A stretch of 64,000 nt of DNA from an uncultured Saprospiraceae bacterium (GTDB lineage: Bacteria; Bacteroidota; Bacteroidia; Chitinophagales; Saprospiraceae). Shown piece by piece: positions 17,758 to 26,497 of this stretch (within the stretch, counting starts at the first letter, position 1; each line of letters starts with the position of its first letter). The translations under genes were made by a program, and so were the position numbers. Below the pieces are notes generated by a model. The model was not told where the DNA came from, searched no databases, and saw only the letters and a list, made by a program, of their open reading frames with translations. The stretch spans positions 62,001-126,000 of the forward strand of contig CALLWB010000001.1 in assembly GCA_938016265.1 (NCBI GenBank), read 5' to 3'.

Positions 17758-18888
17758 TTATTGTTTTAATAAGACATTGGCTGCTTGTTCCCCAATCAAA
17801 GAACCAATCGCAACGCCCATTCCTCCTAGTCTGACAGCAACAATTATGTGCTCAGATATTGGTTTTATAATTGGACGTTTTACTTTTCCGACGCCCATGA
17901 TGCCACTCCACCAGTGATCTACTTCAAATTTTGTGCTGGGCAGGATGTGCTTGTTTAATAACTCTAAGAGATATTCCTGGATGTTTTCGGTGAATCCAAA
18001 TTGGTCGGTTTCTTCTTGGAGCGGTGCTTGATTTCTGCCTCCTCCCAGCAACACTCGATCGCCAACATTTCTAAAATAAACGTACCCTTTATCAAAATGA
18101 AAACAGCCTTTTATAGGAAGGTTGGGGATGGGTTTGGTAATTAATACTTGATTTCTGGCTGGTTTTACTTGGAGTTCGGGTAGCAGGTGGGTTGCAAATC
18201 CGTTGGTGGCTACCAGTATTTTTTTGGCTTTTATTTTCCAGTTTTGATCCGTGATAAGGGTTGGGCCGGAAGGAGATTTTTCTATTTTTTGAATGGTGAT
18301 GCCGTTGTAAATTTGGATGCCGGATTCTTTGGCAAGTGTCAGGAGTCGCGTCATCATTCTTCCTGTGTTGATTTGTCCTTCACATTCATTTTTGATGAGG
18401 TGCTGGACTCCTTCAAATTGGAAGTTGGTGATTTGATGGTCTGCTATTGTGTAGGTTTTTTTGGCGCCAGTTATTGCTCGGAGGTCATTGTTCAACTCGT
18501 TTAGCCTATCGGCGCTAGCCGAAAATTTTTTTTCTGATTGGAATAACTCGTAAGCGCCATAATTTAGGTAGTCTATATGTTGGTCTCCTAGTAATCCTCT
18601 TAATTTTTGCAAGCCTTTCCATCTTAGTTCGACCAATTCGAGGACTTCTTCTTTTGTAGCGGTTTCCAAATCGTCTAATAATTCTGAAGTACTGCCAAAA
18701 CAGGCGAATCCTGCATTTCTGGTGCTTGCTCCACTAGGGATCGAGCCCCGTTCGATGACGGCTACTTTTGCAGACGGTTTTGCTTTTTTTAAGGTAAGGG
18801 CTGCGTTGAGTCCTACGATTCCGCTACCTATTATGGCGTAGTCGATTTTATTGAAGAAGGTGGTTTTTTCCCAGTAAGAAAGGTGCAT
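17758..18888 (-). CDS. FAD-dependent oxidoreductase, DAO (D-amino-acid/glycine oxidase) family
   Basis: A 376-residue flavoprotein. The FAD-binding dinucleotide fold is at IDYAIIGSGIVGLNAALTLK (GxGxxG), and GASTRNAGFACFG is typical of the glycine-oxidase/YgaF-like branch. KKILVATNGFATHLLPEL and the C-terminal WWSGIMGVGKVKRPII complete the family pattern. It oxidises an amine or amino acid; the substrate is unknown. No membrane segments. It is the middle of three leftward genes with gaps over 100 bases, so cotranscription is uncertain. Confidence 0.87.
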   Translation of the reverse strand: MHLSYWEKTTFFNKIDYAIIGSGIVGLNAALTLKKAKPSAKVAVIERGSIPSGASTRNAGFACFGSTSELLDDLETATKEEVLELVELRWKGLQKLRGLLGDQHIDYLNYGAYELFQSEKKFSASADRLNELNNDLRAITGAKKTYTIADHQITNFQFEGVQHLIKNECEGQINTGRMMTRLLTLAKESGIQIYNGITIQKIEKSPSGPTLITDQNWKIKAKKILVATNGFATHLLPELQVKPARNQVLITKPIPNLPIKGCFHFDKGYVYFRNVGDRVLLGGGRNQAPLQEETDQFGFTENIQEYLLELLNKHILPSTKFEVDHWWSGIMGVGKVKRPIIKPISEHIIVAVRLGGMGVAIGSLIGEQAANVLLKQ

Positions 18889-19037
18889 TAACTTATTTTG
18901 TTTTTTTATGGATTCTTCTTAAAGATAATTAATAAAAACAGCCGCACGGGCACACTCAATAAACTTATAGTAAGTTGCTTTGACTAATAATTACCATTAA
19001 AAATAATAAACCCCTTTTATACCAACTACATTCCCAT

Positions 19038-19727
19038 TCACAGTTGATCAAAAAGAGTCAATGGTGGGTTATGCGGCTTATGACATTCTGGGGAATTGAA
19101 TTTTGGGGAATTCATGGCAGGGGAAACCCGATACATTTCCAGAGAACCATCAGGCAGTTTTTGCATCAAACTAACCGTCGTGTCGAGATCGATATCAGAC
19201 AGCCATTTCGATTGTATTTCTGGTGTCGGTAGAATCAGGGGCATTCGATCGTGGACCGTTTCCATTTCTTTGTTGGGAGCTGTCGTAATGATTGAAAAAG
19301 AGAAAATCTCTATGCCGGATGGACTTTTCCAAACATCCCATATTCCCCCAAGGGCAAGCAATTTTTCATTTTTATTGGTGATGCGGAAGGGAATTTTTTT
19401 GGTGCCTTGTTTCTTAAACTCGTAGAAACTATCAGCTATTACAATACAGCGTTTTTTGCGAATAGGGATTCTGAAGGACGGCTTTGTCATAATTCCTTCA
19501 CTGCGCGCATTAATCAGATTGTTGCTTGACTTTTCATTTTTTGCCCAGTGAGGGATTAGTCCCCAGCGCATTGGTTGAAGTGCTTTCGGGTTTTTGTCGG
19601 TTATTACACAAGCTGACTGAGTTGGAGCAATGTTATAGCTGGGTGCAGGCATCGTTTTTATGACGATCCCTTTGAAATCTTTTTGTACCTTTTCTTTATT
19701 TGTTGCAAAGGAAAATCTACCACACAT
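19038..19727 (-). CDS. SRAP-family (YedK/HMCES) abasic-site-binding protein
   Basis: A 229-residue SOS-response-associated peptidase. Catalytic Cys2 (MCGRF) forms a thiazolidine with abasic sites in single-stranded DNA. Other conserved elements are SYNIAPTQSACVI, MRWGLIPHWA, NARSEGI, the Glu of ADSFYEFKK and the His of HDRMPLIL. Length is normal. It protects abasic sites at replication forks. No LexA box could be picked out in the AT-rich upstream region, and no SOS genes are adjacent. Confidence 0.93.
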   Translation of the reverse strand: MCGRFSFATNKEKVQKDFKGIVIKTMPAPSYNIAPTQSACVITDKNPKALQPMRWGLIPHWAKNEKSSNNLINARSEGIMTKPSFRIPIRKKRCIVIADSFYEFKKQGTKKIPFRITNKNEKLLALGGIWDVWKSPSGIEIFSFSIITTAPNKEMETVHDRMPLILPTPEIQSKWLSDIDLDTTVSLMQKLPDGSLEMYRVSPAMNSPKFNSPECHKPHNPPLTLFDQL

Positions 19728-19766
19728 TTGCCGTACTACTTTTTTTGGAAATTAAGAAATGTCAAC

Positions 19767-20185
19767 TACTAAATTTTCGAATAAGTTAGTAACAGTATTT
19801 GTTAAAAACAATGTTATTAGCATTATAGTTTTCCACAGTTACTAATAATTTGCGTAATTAATATTATAGTTATTTAATTTTGTTCAGTGATATTGTTGGT
19901 TTGAAGGGTAGTTACTGACATCAAAGTAGAGTTATTAATTTTACTCACAACAAAAATTACTAATAGAATAATGTACTAACAGGATGTGAATAGATTGACG
20001 GGATGTCTGATTTTACTAATATAACGCATGTTAGTTGGGTGTTAGTTTCCGGCTGGAATTCTTAGGAAGTTAATATCCGCATGTTACCCAATAATTTTAT
20101 GTACAAACTAACACTACTGATGATGAATAGCTTTTTTAAAATTTATAATCAAGAATAATAATAGAATAATCAGAATTGTTAGTAA
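19767..20185. repeat. Cluster of TTACTAA/TTAGTAA heptamers
   Basis: The core TTACTAA or its reverse complement TTAGTAA occurs exactly at 19786-19792, 19839-19845, 19957-19963, 20013-20019 and 20179-20185. TACTAA occurs at 19767-19772 and 19974-19979, TTAGTT at 20031-20036 and 20042-20047, and AACTAA at 20106-20111. Copies lie in both orientations with irregular spacing. This is dense even for AT-rich DNA and suggests a multi-site protein-binding region. The binding protein is unknown. Confidence 0.45.
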
Positions 20186-20222
20186 ACAAAAAAATTATTT
20201 CAAGTATTTTTGCAGGATTAAA

Positions 20223-20268
20223 AAGAGATAGCGAATTTTCAACTTGGATCGTTAAAACGCTATCTCTT
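20223..20268. ncRNA. Strong hairpin, possible small RNA or terminator
   Basis: AAGAGATAGCG at 20223-20233 pairs perfectly with CGCTATCTCTT at 20258-20268, an 11-bp stem with a 24-base loop. A TATTTTTG -7-like element at 20205-20212 would start transcription almost exactly at the stem. The downstream side is T-rich (TTATTTGTGTTT), but no annotated gene ends here, so an ordinary gene terminator is unlikely. It may be a small RNA or the 5' leader of ctaA. I cannot assign an RNA family. Confidence 0.35.
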
Positions 20269-20421
20269 ATTTGTGTTTAGAAGTTGGTTGTATATAGCTG
20301 GGTAGGATTTTCTTCATTGGGTGACTATATATATTTCATACTTAGAAAATAAACAAAGCAACTCCATAGTCGTTGTACGAGAGTAAGGTTAATATTGTTT
20401 CATGTAAGTATATAATTTTTG

Positions 20422-21495
20422 ATGAAGAGCAATTTTGTTTATTCAAAAGCAGTAAAGATTTGGTTGTTTGTAGGAGTAATCCTGGTTTTCGGACAAGTCG
20501 TCATTGGAGGAATTACCAGACTGACAGACTCTGGATTGTCAATAACTGAATGGGACGTCGTAAAGGGCACCTTGCCGCCATTAAATGAAGCACAGTGGAC
20601 AACAGCCTTTGATAAGTATAAAGTTCACGCTAAGACACAATTTGAGGCCATTCACTCGGATATGTCATTGAAAGAGTTCAAGTGGATTTATTTCTGGGAG
20701 TATTTCCATCGACTGTGGGCAAGGAGCATGGGATTGGTATTTCTTTTTCCTTTCTTATATTTTTTATTCAGGAAAAAGATCGATCCGCCTTTGGTCAAAA
20801 AGTTAGGAGTGGTCATTTTGTTGGCAATGTTGGCAGCAACTTTTGGTTGGATAATGGTAAAAAGTGGTTTGAATACGCCCGATCGTGCCTGGGTAAGTGC
20901 GTACAAGTTGATGATCCATTTGGGGATTGCTTTTGCCCTATTTGGGTGTTTGCTCTGGGCCAACTTTCACACTTGGAAATTAGAGAATTCAGTTTTCAAC
21001 AATCGTATGTTGAAAAGACTAAGTATGGTCGTCACAATCTTGATATTTGTTCAAATTTTGTTTGGTGGATTGATGAGTGGTATGAAAGCTGGTTTGAGCT
21101 ATCCGACCTGGCCATCTATGAATGGTGAACTGATTGCTGCTGTGCTGTTAGATGGCTCTAATTGGACGACGGAAAACTTCATGCTTTACAACAAAAATGT
21201 ATTTGCGCCAGCACTCGTGCAAGTATTACATCGATTTACAGCTTATTTGTTGACAATAAGCGTTTTATATTTGTGTTTAAAGTTAAAGAGACAATCTATA
21301 AATGGTACAATTAGTAAGGCAATTAACCTATTGTTAGGAATGTTAATTGTACAGTTTTTACTAGGGGTTTTTACACTGATAAACTGTAAGGGATCTATCC
21401 CAGTTGTGCTCGGTGTTTTGCATCAGGCAGGCGGATTATTGTTGATGGGATTTAGCCTTTTTCTGAATTATTTGTTGTATGCAAAAAACAGCTAG
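20422..21495 (+). CDS. ctaA: Haem A synthase (COX15/CtaA)
   Basis: A 357-residue integral membrane protein with about eight helices that oxidises the haem O methyl group to make haem A for cytochrome oxidase. Conserved histidines appear in EYFHRLWAR, MIHLGIAF, VLHRFTAYLL and VLHQAGG. GGITRLTDSGLSITEWDVVKG is the diagnostic N-terminal loop. I start at ATG 20422; a TTG immediately before it would add one residue. ctaB and oxidase genes are not adjacent. It has normal COX15-type length. Confidence 0.94.
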   Translation: MKSNFVYSKAVKIWLFVGVILVFGQVVIGGITRLTDSGLSITEWDVVKGTLPPLNEAQWTTAFDKYKVHAKTQFEAIHSDMSLKEFKWIYFWEYFHRLWARSMGLVFLFPFLYFLFRKKIDPPLVKKLGVVILLAMLAATFGWIMVKSGLNTPDRAWVSAYKLMIHLGIAFALFGCLLWANFHTWKLENSVFNNRMLKRLSMVVTILIFVQILFGGLMSGMKAGLSYPTWPSMNGELIAAVLLDGSNWTTENFMLYNKNVFAPALVQVLHRFTAYLLTISVLYLCLKLKRQSINGTISKAINLLLGMLIVQFLLGVFTLINCKGSIPVVLGVLHQAGGLLLMGFSLFLNYLLYAKNS

Positions 21496-21500
21496 TTTTT

Positions 21501-21521
21501 TGTGGATAATGGTGTGGATAA
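21501..21521 (-). promoter_or_regulatory. Pair of perfect DnaA boxes
   Basis: TGTGGATAA occurs at 21501-21509 and again at 21513-21521. Each is the exact reverse complement of the DnaA box TTATCCACA, in direct orientation, 12 bases apart start to start. They lie just after the ctaA stop in a gene-free stretch. A third, imperfect box (TTTTCCACA) is 1.67 kb upstream. The tandem could be a DnaA-titration or regulatory site, or part of an origin. No dnaA gene is present to support an origin. Confidence 0.45.
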
Positions 21522-21616
21522 GTAGCAAATGTTATTTGATTAAATTTTATAATATGATGCTTTGGGAATTAGATTATATAACGTTTATTTGAACTCATTT
21601 TGCGCTCAATATTTGA

Positions 21617-22108
21617 CTAATAGGTAACCTTGTCTTCGTCGTTTGATCTGTTTAGCAACATACTCTTCTTTTCATCATTGGCAAATATGTGGATGATGTT
21701 AGTCTGGCTATCTTCAAACTCAAATAACAATGAATTTTTTATTTGAATGGATTCTACTTTCTTTATTTTTTTTGCCTCTAGATAGATCCATGTAACTTCG
21801 TCTTCAACTTCTTTCCCTAAATAAATTGGTATTACTTCTTTTTCATTAATTTGAATGTGCAATGATTCATTGATGTAAGTTTTTAGTATTTCATTTGTCT
21901 CTTCACTTTCTTTTTTTGTTCCTATCTGCAAATTAGGTGCTCCATTTTTTTCCAAACAATCTTCAAGATCTGAAGTAAATAGTTTTAGAGTAATCTCCAA
22001 AGAAGCAGTTTCTGAGTTATGATTGATCTCACATATGCTCACATAAAATGGATGCGCAAAAAATAGAAGTGAACAACTCAACGTCAGTGTGTAAAGAAAG
22101 CTTGCCAT
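21617..22108 (-). CDS. DUF6702-like secreted protein
   Basis: A 163-residue protein with an N-terminal hydrophobic signal and AHPFYVSICEINHN, the opening characteristic of the DUF6702 family of Bacteroidota. The remainder alternates beta-strands with acidic stretches. Function unknown. It is divergent from a HupE/UreJ-like membrane protein and an M1 peptidase, the gene neighbours this family usually keeps in the phylum (from memory). That suggests a shared periplasmic task. Confidence 0.72.
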   Translation of the reverse strand: MASFLYTLTLSCSLLFFAHPFYVSICEINHNSETASLEITLKLFTSDLEDCLEKNGAPNLQIGTKKESEETNEILKTYINESLHIQINEKEVIPIYLGKEVEDEVTWIYLEAKKIKKVESIQIKNSLLFEFEDSQTNIIHIFANDEKKSMLLNRSNDEDKVTY

Positions 22109-22186
22109 TCAAGAAATGATTTGATGTAAAATAATTGTAGTAAATTTAACCTTTGTTTAGTAAATAGAACAATGTACTTCTAGATT

Positions 22187-22783
22187 ATGTCAGACTTTAG
22201 TTTATATCTCAAATTAGGTTTTAACCATATTACAGATTTAACAGCTTACGACCATATTCTATTTTTGGTTGCCTTGTGCGCTATTTATCAACTCAAGCAT
22301 TGGAAATCAATTTTTATATTGGTCACAGCATTTACGCTCGGCCATTCATTGTCTTTGATGCTTGCTGTTTTTAATATAGTCAACATTCGTACCGACATCG
22401 TCGAGTTCTTGATTCCCGTTACAATTATTCTTACTTGCCTATTTAATATTTATCAAAAGGAAGAAGAGCTGGTCGGAAATTCTATGAAGATCAAATATGG
22501 GTTAGCCAGTTTTTTTGGTTTAATACACGGCTTGGGATTTTCCAATTATTTAAAGCAAACCTTCTCCTTATTGTTAAAAGAAGAGTTTAGTATTTTTCAA
22601 CCTTTGTTGGCTTTTAATGTTGGATTAGAACTCGGTCAATTGGTAATTGTATTATTTATCTTGGGAATAACCTTTATTTTCTTGAATGGATTAAAAACTA
22701 AACAACGAGAATGGAATTTATTTATTTCTGGATTATGTTCAGGAATATCACTTATACTACTAATGGAAACTAAATTTTGGTAA
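22187..22783 (+). CDS. HupE/UreJ-like membrane protein
   Basis: A 198-residue protein with about six transmembrane helices. The family motifs GFNHITDLTAYDHILFLVAL and FTLGHSLSLML carry the conserved His and Asp residues. A third motif is ASFFGLIHGLGFSNYL. HupE and UreJ proteins are nickel/cobalt permease relatives found with hydrogenase and urease genes. Here there is no such enzyme; instead it abuts an M1 peptidase gene (1-base gap), so a metal-supply role for that zinc enzyme is possible but unproven. Confidence 0.82.
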   Translation: MSDFSLYLKLGFNHITDLTAYDHILFLVALCAIYQLKHWKSIFILVTAFTLGHSLSLMLAVFNIVNIRTDIVEFLIPVTIILTCLFNIYQKEEELVGNSMKIKYGLASFFGLIHGLGFSNYLKQTFSLLLKEEFSIFQPLLAFNVGLELGQLVIVLFILGITFIFLNGLKTKQREWNLFISGLCSGISLILLMETKFW

Positions 22784-22784
22784 A

Positions 22785-25112
22785 ATGAAAAAGCAGGTTT
22801 TAATATTAATTATTTTAAATGTTTTCATATTTAATAATTTAATATCACAGGAGAATACCAATCAAAATAAATTTAAACAACTGGGTCAGGAATTGCCGAC
22901 ACCTAATGTTTATCGAAATGCGGCTGGCGCTCCCGGCCATCAATATTGGCAGCAACAAGCAGACTATGTTATTGATTTGGAATTGGATGATGAAACTCAA
23001 AAGATATTAGGTGAAGAGACAATTACCTACCACAATAATTCTCCTGATGCTTTAGAATATTTATGGGTGCAATTGGATCAGAATGTTCGAGCAAAAGATG
23101 CTGACAAGTACAGTACACGCACCTCCAAAATAGATGACAAAAAGCTATCCCTCAAAACGCTTAAAAAAGAAATAAAAACATTTGATGGCGGTTTCAAAAT
23201 TGACCATGTCAAAGACCAACAAGGAAACGCGCTACCCTACACCATAAATAAAACAATGATGCGAATTGACTTGGCCAATAATTTGAAGCCAGGTGAGCAA
23301 TTCGTTTTCAACATCAAATACTGGTACAATATCAATGATCGGTTTGATGGGAACGGAGGAAGATCCGGTTATGAGTATTTCAAGGAAGATGATAATTACC
23401 TCTACACCATCGCCCAGTTCTTTCCTAGAATGGCCGTGTACAATGAAGTAGAAGGTTGGCAAAACAAACAGTTTTTAGGTGGCGGTGAGTTTGCTTTAGT
23501 CTTCGGTGATTATACGGTGAATATCACCTTACCTTCTGACTTAGTAGTGGCCTCTACTGGTGTTCTTCAAAATCCAAAAGAGGTGCTTACTCAGAAACAG
23601 ATAGAACTACTTGAAAAATCCAAAACTGCTTCTCGACCTGTGATGATTATCAATCAATCCGAAGCAGAAAAGAATGAACGTTCTAGGAGCAGTAAAAAAA
23701 GTACTTGGACTTTCAAAGCAGAGAATGTCAGAGATTTTGGTTTTGCTGCAAGTAGAAAATTTATTTGGGATGCGATGGGTGTGCAGTTTGGTGAACGAAC
23801 AGTAATGGCGATGAGCTACTATCCTAAAGAAGGAAATCCACTTTGGGAAAAGTATTCAACGGAAGCTGTTGCCCACACGTTAAGAAGCTATTCTAAATAT
23901 ACATTTGACTATCCATATCCGGTTGCAATTTCTGTACATGCGAGATGGATTGGTATGGAGTACCCAATGATCTGTTTCAACTTCGGTCGTCCAGAGAAGG
24001 ATGGTACTTATACCCTTCGTACGAAAAATGGAATGATCAGTGTTATTATTCATGAGGTGGGCCATAATTATTTTCCGATGATTGTCAACTCAGATGAACG
24101 ACAATGGACTTGGATGGATGAAGGTTTAAATAGTTTCCTACAGCATTTGGCTGAACAAGAATGGGATAGAGACTACCCTTCTCGTCGTGGTCCACCAGCA
24201 AAAATTGTTGATTATATGAAGGGAGACAAAAGCAATATTTCTCCAATAATGACCAACTCAGAATCTATCCATCAGTTTGGAAATAACGCTTATGGCAAAC
24301 CAGCCACTGCATTAAATATTTTGCGGGAAACGGTAATTGGCAGGGAGTTGTTTGATTATGCTTTTAAGAAGTATTCCCAAAGATGGATGTTCAAGCATCC
24401 TTCTCCAGCAGATCTTTTCCGAACACTAGAGGACGCATCAAGTGTCGATCTGGATTGGTTCTGGAGAGGTTGGTTCTATACAAATGACCATGTGGATATT
24501 GCATTAGATAATGTGCGATGGTTTCAAGTAGGTAACCAGGACCCCAGTATTGTAAAACCACAAAAAGAGTTGGAAGCAAAAGCAGCCCCAAGACCTCATT
24601 ACGATATTGCAAATGATAAAGATATTCCTAGAACAGTATTAGAAGAAAGACCTGACTTAAAAGATTTCTATAATACCAACTATAAGTTTGCAGTAAACAA
24701 TCTGGACAAACAAGAGTATCAAAATTATTACAATAGTCTATCTGCCGAAGACAAAGCATTTTTAAACAAAGGGTACAATCTATATGAAATCACCTTCAAA
24801 AATATTGGGGGTTTAGTCATGCCATTGATTCTTGAATTTGAATACATAGATGGGTCAAAGGAAGAAAGAAGAATCCCTGCAGAAATTTGGAGAAAGAATC
24901 ACGATAAAGTTCAAAAGGTGTTCATCACAGAAAAGGAAGTTAAACAAATCACTTTCGATCCATACTTGGAATTGGCAGATACAGATACAAGCAACAATTA
25001 TTGGCCACCAAAATCCACGCCTTCGCGTTTCGAATTATTTAAGCAAAAGAGCATGGGCGAAAATCCAATGCAACGATCCAACCGAGCGTCAGGGACACAA
25101 AAAAGAAAGTAA
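22785..25112 (+). CDS. M1-family zinc metallopeptidase, exported
   Basis: A 775-residue gluzincin aminopeptidase-like protein with a signal peptide (ILIILNVFIFNNLISQ). The zinc site is HEVGHNYF with the third ligand in WMDEGLNSF, and GMEYPMICF replaces the GAMEN exopeptidase motif. The beta-sandwich N-domain is at about residues 50-270 and the catalytic domain at about 290-600. The C-terminus ends in a basic, low-complexity tail. Altered GAMEN suggests substrate preference unlike classic aminopeptidases. It is cotranscribed with the HupE/UreJ gene. Confidence 0.9.
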   Translation: MKKQVLILIILNVFIFNNLISQENTNQNKFKQLGQELPTPNVYRNAAGAPGHQYWQQQADYVIDLELDDETQKILGEETITYHNNSPDALEYLWVQLDQNVRAKDADKYSTRTSKIDDKKLSLKTLKKEIKTFDGGFKIDHVKDQQGNALPYTINKTMMRIDLANNLKPGEQFVFNIKYWYNINDRFDGNGGRSGYEYFKEDDNYLYTIAQFFPRMAVYNEVEGWQNKQFLGGGEFALVFGDYTVNITLPSDLVVASTGVLQNPKEVLTQKQIELLEKSKTASRPVMIINQSEAEKNERSRSSKKSTWTFKAENVRDFGFAASRKFIWDAMGVQFGERTVMAMSYYPKEGNPLWEKYSTEAVAHTLRSYSKYTFDYPYPVAISVHARWIGMEYPMICFNFGRPEKDGTYTLRTKNGMISVIIHEVGHNYFPMIVNSDERQWTWMDEGLNSFLQHLAEQEWDRDYPSRRGPPAKIVDYMKGDKSNISPIMTNSESIHQFGNNAYGKPATALNILRETVIGRELFDYAFKKYSQRWMFKHPSPADLFRTLEDASSVDLDWFWRGWFYTNDHVDIALDNVRWFQVGNQDPSIVKPQKELEAKAAPRPHYDIANDKDIPRTVLEERPDLKDFYNTNYKFAVNNLDKQEYQNYYNSLSAEDKAFLNKGYNLYEITFKNIGGLVMPLILEFEYIDGSKEERRIPAEIWRKNHDKVQKVFITEKEVKQITFDPYLELADTDTSNNYWPPKSTPSRFELFKQKSMGENPMQRSNRASGTQKRK

Positions 25113-25132
25113 GCCAATCCAATTAAATAATG

Positions 25133-25171
25133 AAAAAGCCCATCAAACTAAAATAGTTTGATGGGCTTTTT
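25133..25171. terminator. Bidirectional Rho-independent terminator
   Basis: An 18-bp perfect inverted repeat (25133-25150 with 25154-25171) with a three-base AAA loop, a GC-rich inner part (GCCCATC) and A5/T5 at its ends. It sits between the convergent M1 peptidase and thrC genes and can stop transcription from both sides. Confidence 0.92.
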
Positions 25172-25198
25172 GTTTAGATCTTTATGAATAAATGCATT

Positions 25199-26494
25199 CT
25201 ATTTCAATAACCATTCTTTAAAATCAGAAAAGGTAGTAGACATTTGAACTGCCTCTTTTTCTTTTAGCCTCAATTCTTCGAGACGATTTGGAATGGCAAT
25301 CTTCTCCCCTATTACCTCTTCTACGGTATCTATAAATTTTGCAGGGTGAGCAGTTTCTAGTAAAATGCCATTTGTTTTTTTCGCACCATTTTCTTGATAT
25401 TCCTTCAATGCTAAATAAGCAACTGCCCCATGCGGATCAATGGTATATCCATATAAATCATGTACTTCTTTAATTGCTAATTTTGTCTGTTTATCATTGT
25501 AAGAATATCCAGTAATATCACCTTTCATAATGTTCCACGTGGAACAATATAAATCTGACATTCTAGCAAAATTACTAGGAGCTCCAACATCCATTGCATT
25601 CGACAAAGTTCGTACAGAAGGCCTTGGTTTGTATTCACCAGATTCGAGGTATTCTGGTACAATATTATTGTCATTCGTAGCTGCAATAAACTGAAAAACT
25701 GGAAGGCCCATCTTCTTAGCAAACAACCCAGCAGTAAGATTTCCAAAGTTGCCGCTAGGAATACTAAACACAACGGGAGAACTTTTGTCTTCCAATTGTT
25801 TGTACGCCTCCACATAATAAAAGCTCTGAGGAATCAATCTCGCAATATTGATAGAATTTGCAGAGGTCAATCGATGCTTCTTATTTAACTCCTCATCGAG
25901 AAATGCTTGCTTCACCAATGCCTGACAATCATCAAATGTCCCATCAACTTCCAGGGCGGTTATGTTGTGCCCGAGCGTCGTCAGTTGTTTTTCCTGCAAC
26001 AAAGAAACCTTTCCACTAGGATAAAGAATAATCACTTCAACACCAGGAGTTTTATAAAAACCAGCCGCCACTGCCCCACCCGTATCACCAGAAGTTGCCA
26101 CCAAAACACGAAGCGGTTTATCATCTGTATTAAAATGACTCATGAGCTGAGCGGTAAACCGAGCACCAAAATCTTTGAAAGCAAGCGACGGTCCATGAAA
26201 CAATTCCAGCACATGCACCCCCTCTTTCAACGAAACAACTGGCGCTGGAAAGTTGATCGCCTCCTCCACTATATTTAGTAAATCAGTTTTCGAAATACTA
26301 TCAGTTACCAATTGTGTTGCCATTTGAAAAGCGATTTCCTGAAAACTATATTGCTCTATATTCTCAAAAAAGGAAGAAGGCAACGCTTCAATTTTCTCCG
26401 GCATAAACAATCCATTGTCTGCTGGCAATCCTTTTAAAACTGCTTTTTTCAAAGAGACAAAACTCTTCGGATTGTTAGTACTATACAACTTCAT
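25199..26494 (-). CDS. thrC: Threonine synthase
   Basis: A 431-residue pyridoxal-phosphate enzyme that converts O-phosphohomoserine to threonine. The PLP lysine lies in HGPSLAFKDFGARF, and VATSGDTGGAVAAGF and SIPSGNFGNLTAGLFAKKMG are phosphate-binding motifs. NSINIARLIPQSFYY is also typical. It is the last gene of thrA-thrB-thrC, 3 bases after thrB, and ends before the bidirectional terminator. Confidence 0.96.
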   Translation of the reverse strand: MKLYSTNNPKSFVSLKKAVLKGLPADNGLFMPEKIEALPSSFFENIEQYSFQEIAFQMATQLVTDSISKTDLLNIVEEAINFPAPVVSLKEGVHVLELFHGPSLAFKDFGARFTAQLMSHFNTDDKPLRVLVATSGDTGGAVAAGFYKTPGVEVIILYPSGKVSLLQEKQLTTLGHNITALEVDGTFDDCQALVKQAFLDEELNKKHRLTSANSINIARLIPQSFYYVEAYKQLEDKSSPVVFSIPSGNFGNLTAGLFAKKMGLPVFQFIAATNDNNIVPEYLESGEYKPRPSVRTLSNAMDVGAPSNFARMSDLYCSTWNIMKGDITGYSYNDKQTKLAIKEVHDLYGYTIDPHGAVAYLALKEYQENGAKKTNGILLETAHPAKFIDTVEEVIGEKIAIPNRLEELRLKEKEAVQMSTTFSDFKEWLLK

Positions 26495-26497
26495 GTT

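Larger units (their letters stand above)
19728..20421. other. 0.7-kb AT-rich gene-free region with repeated motifs and a hairpin
   Basis: The region separates the divergent SRAP and ctaA genes. No open frame of protein-like quality is seen. It holds a cluster of TTACTAA/TTAGTAA motifs, a DnaA-box-like TTTTCCACA at 19829-19837, a TATTTTTG (-7-like) at 20205-20212 and an 11-bp-stem hairpin. Two divergent promoters do not need this much sequence. Confidence 0.6.
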
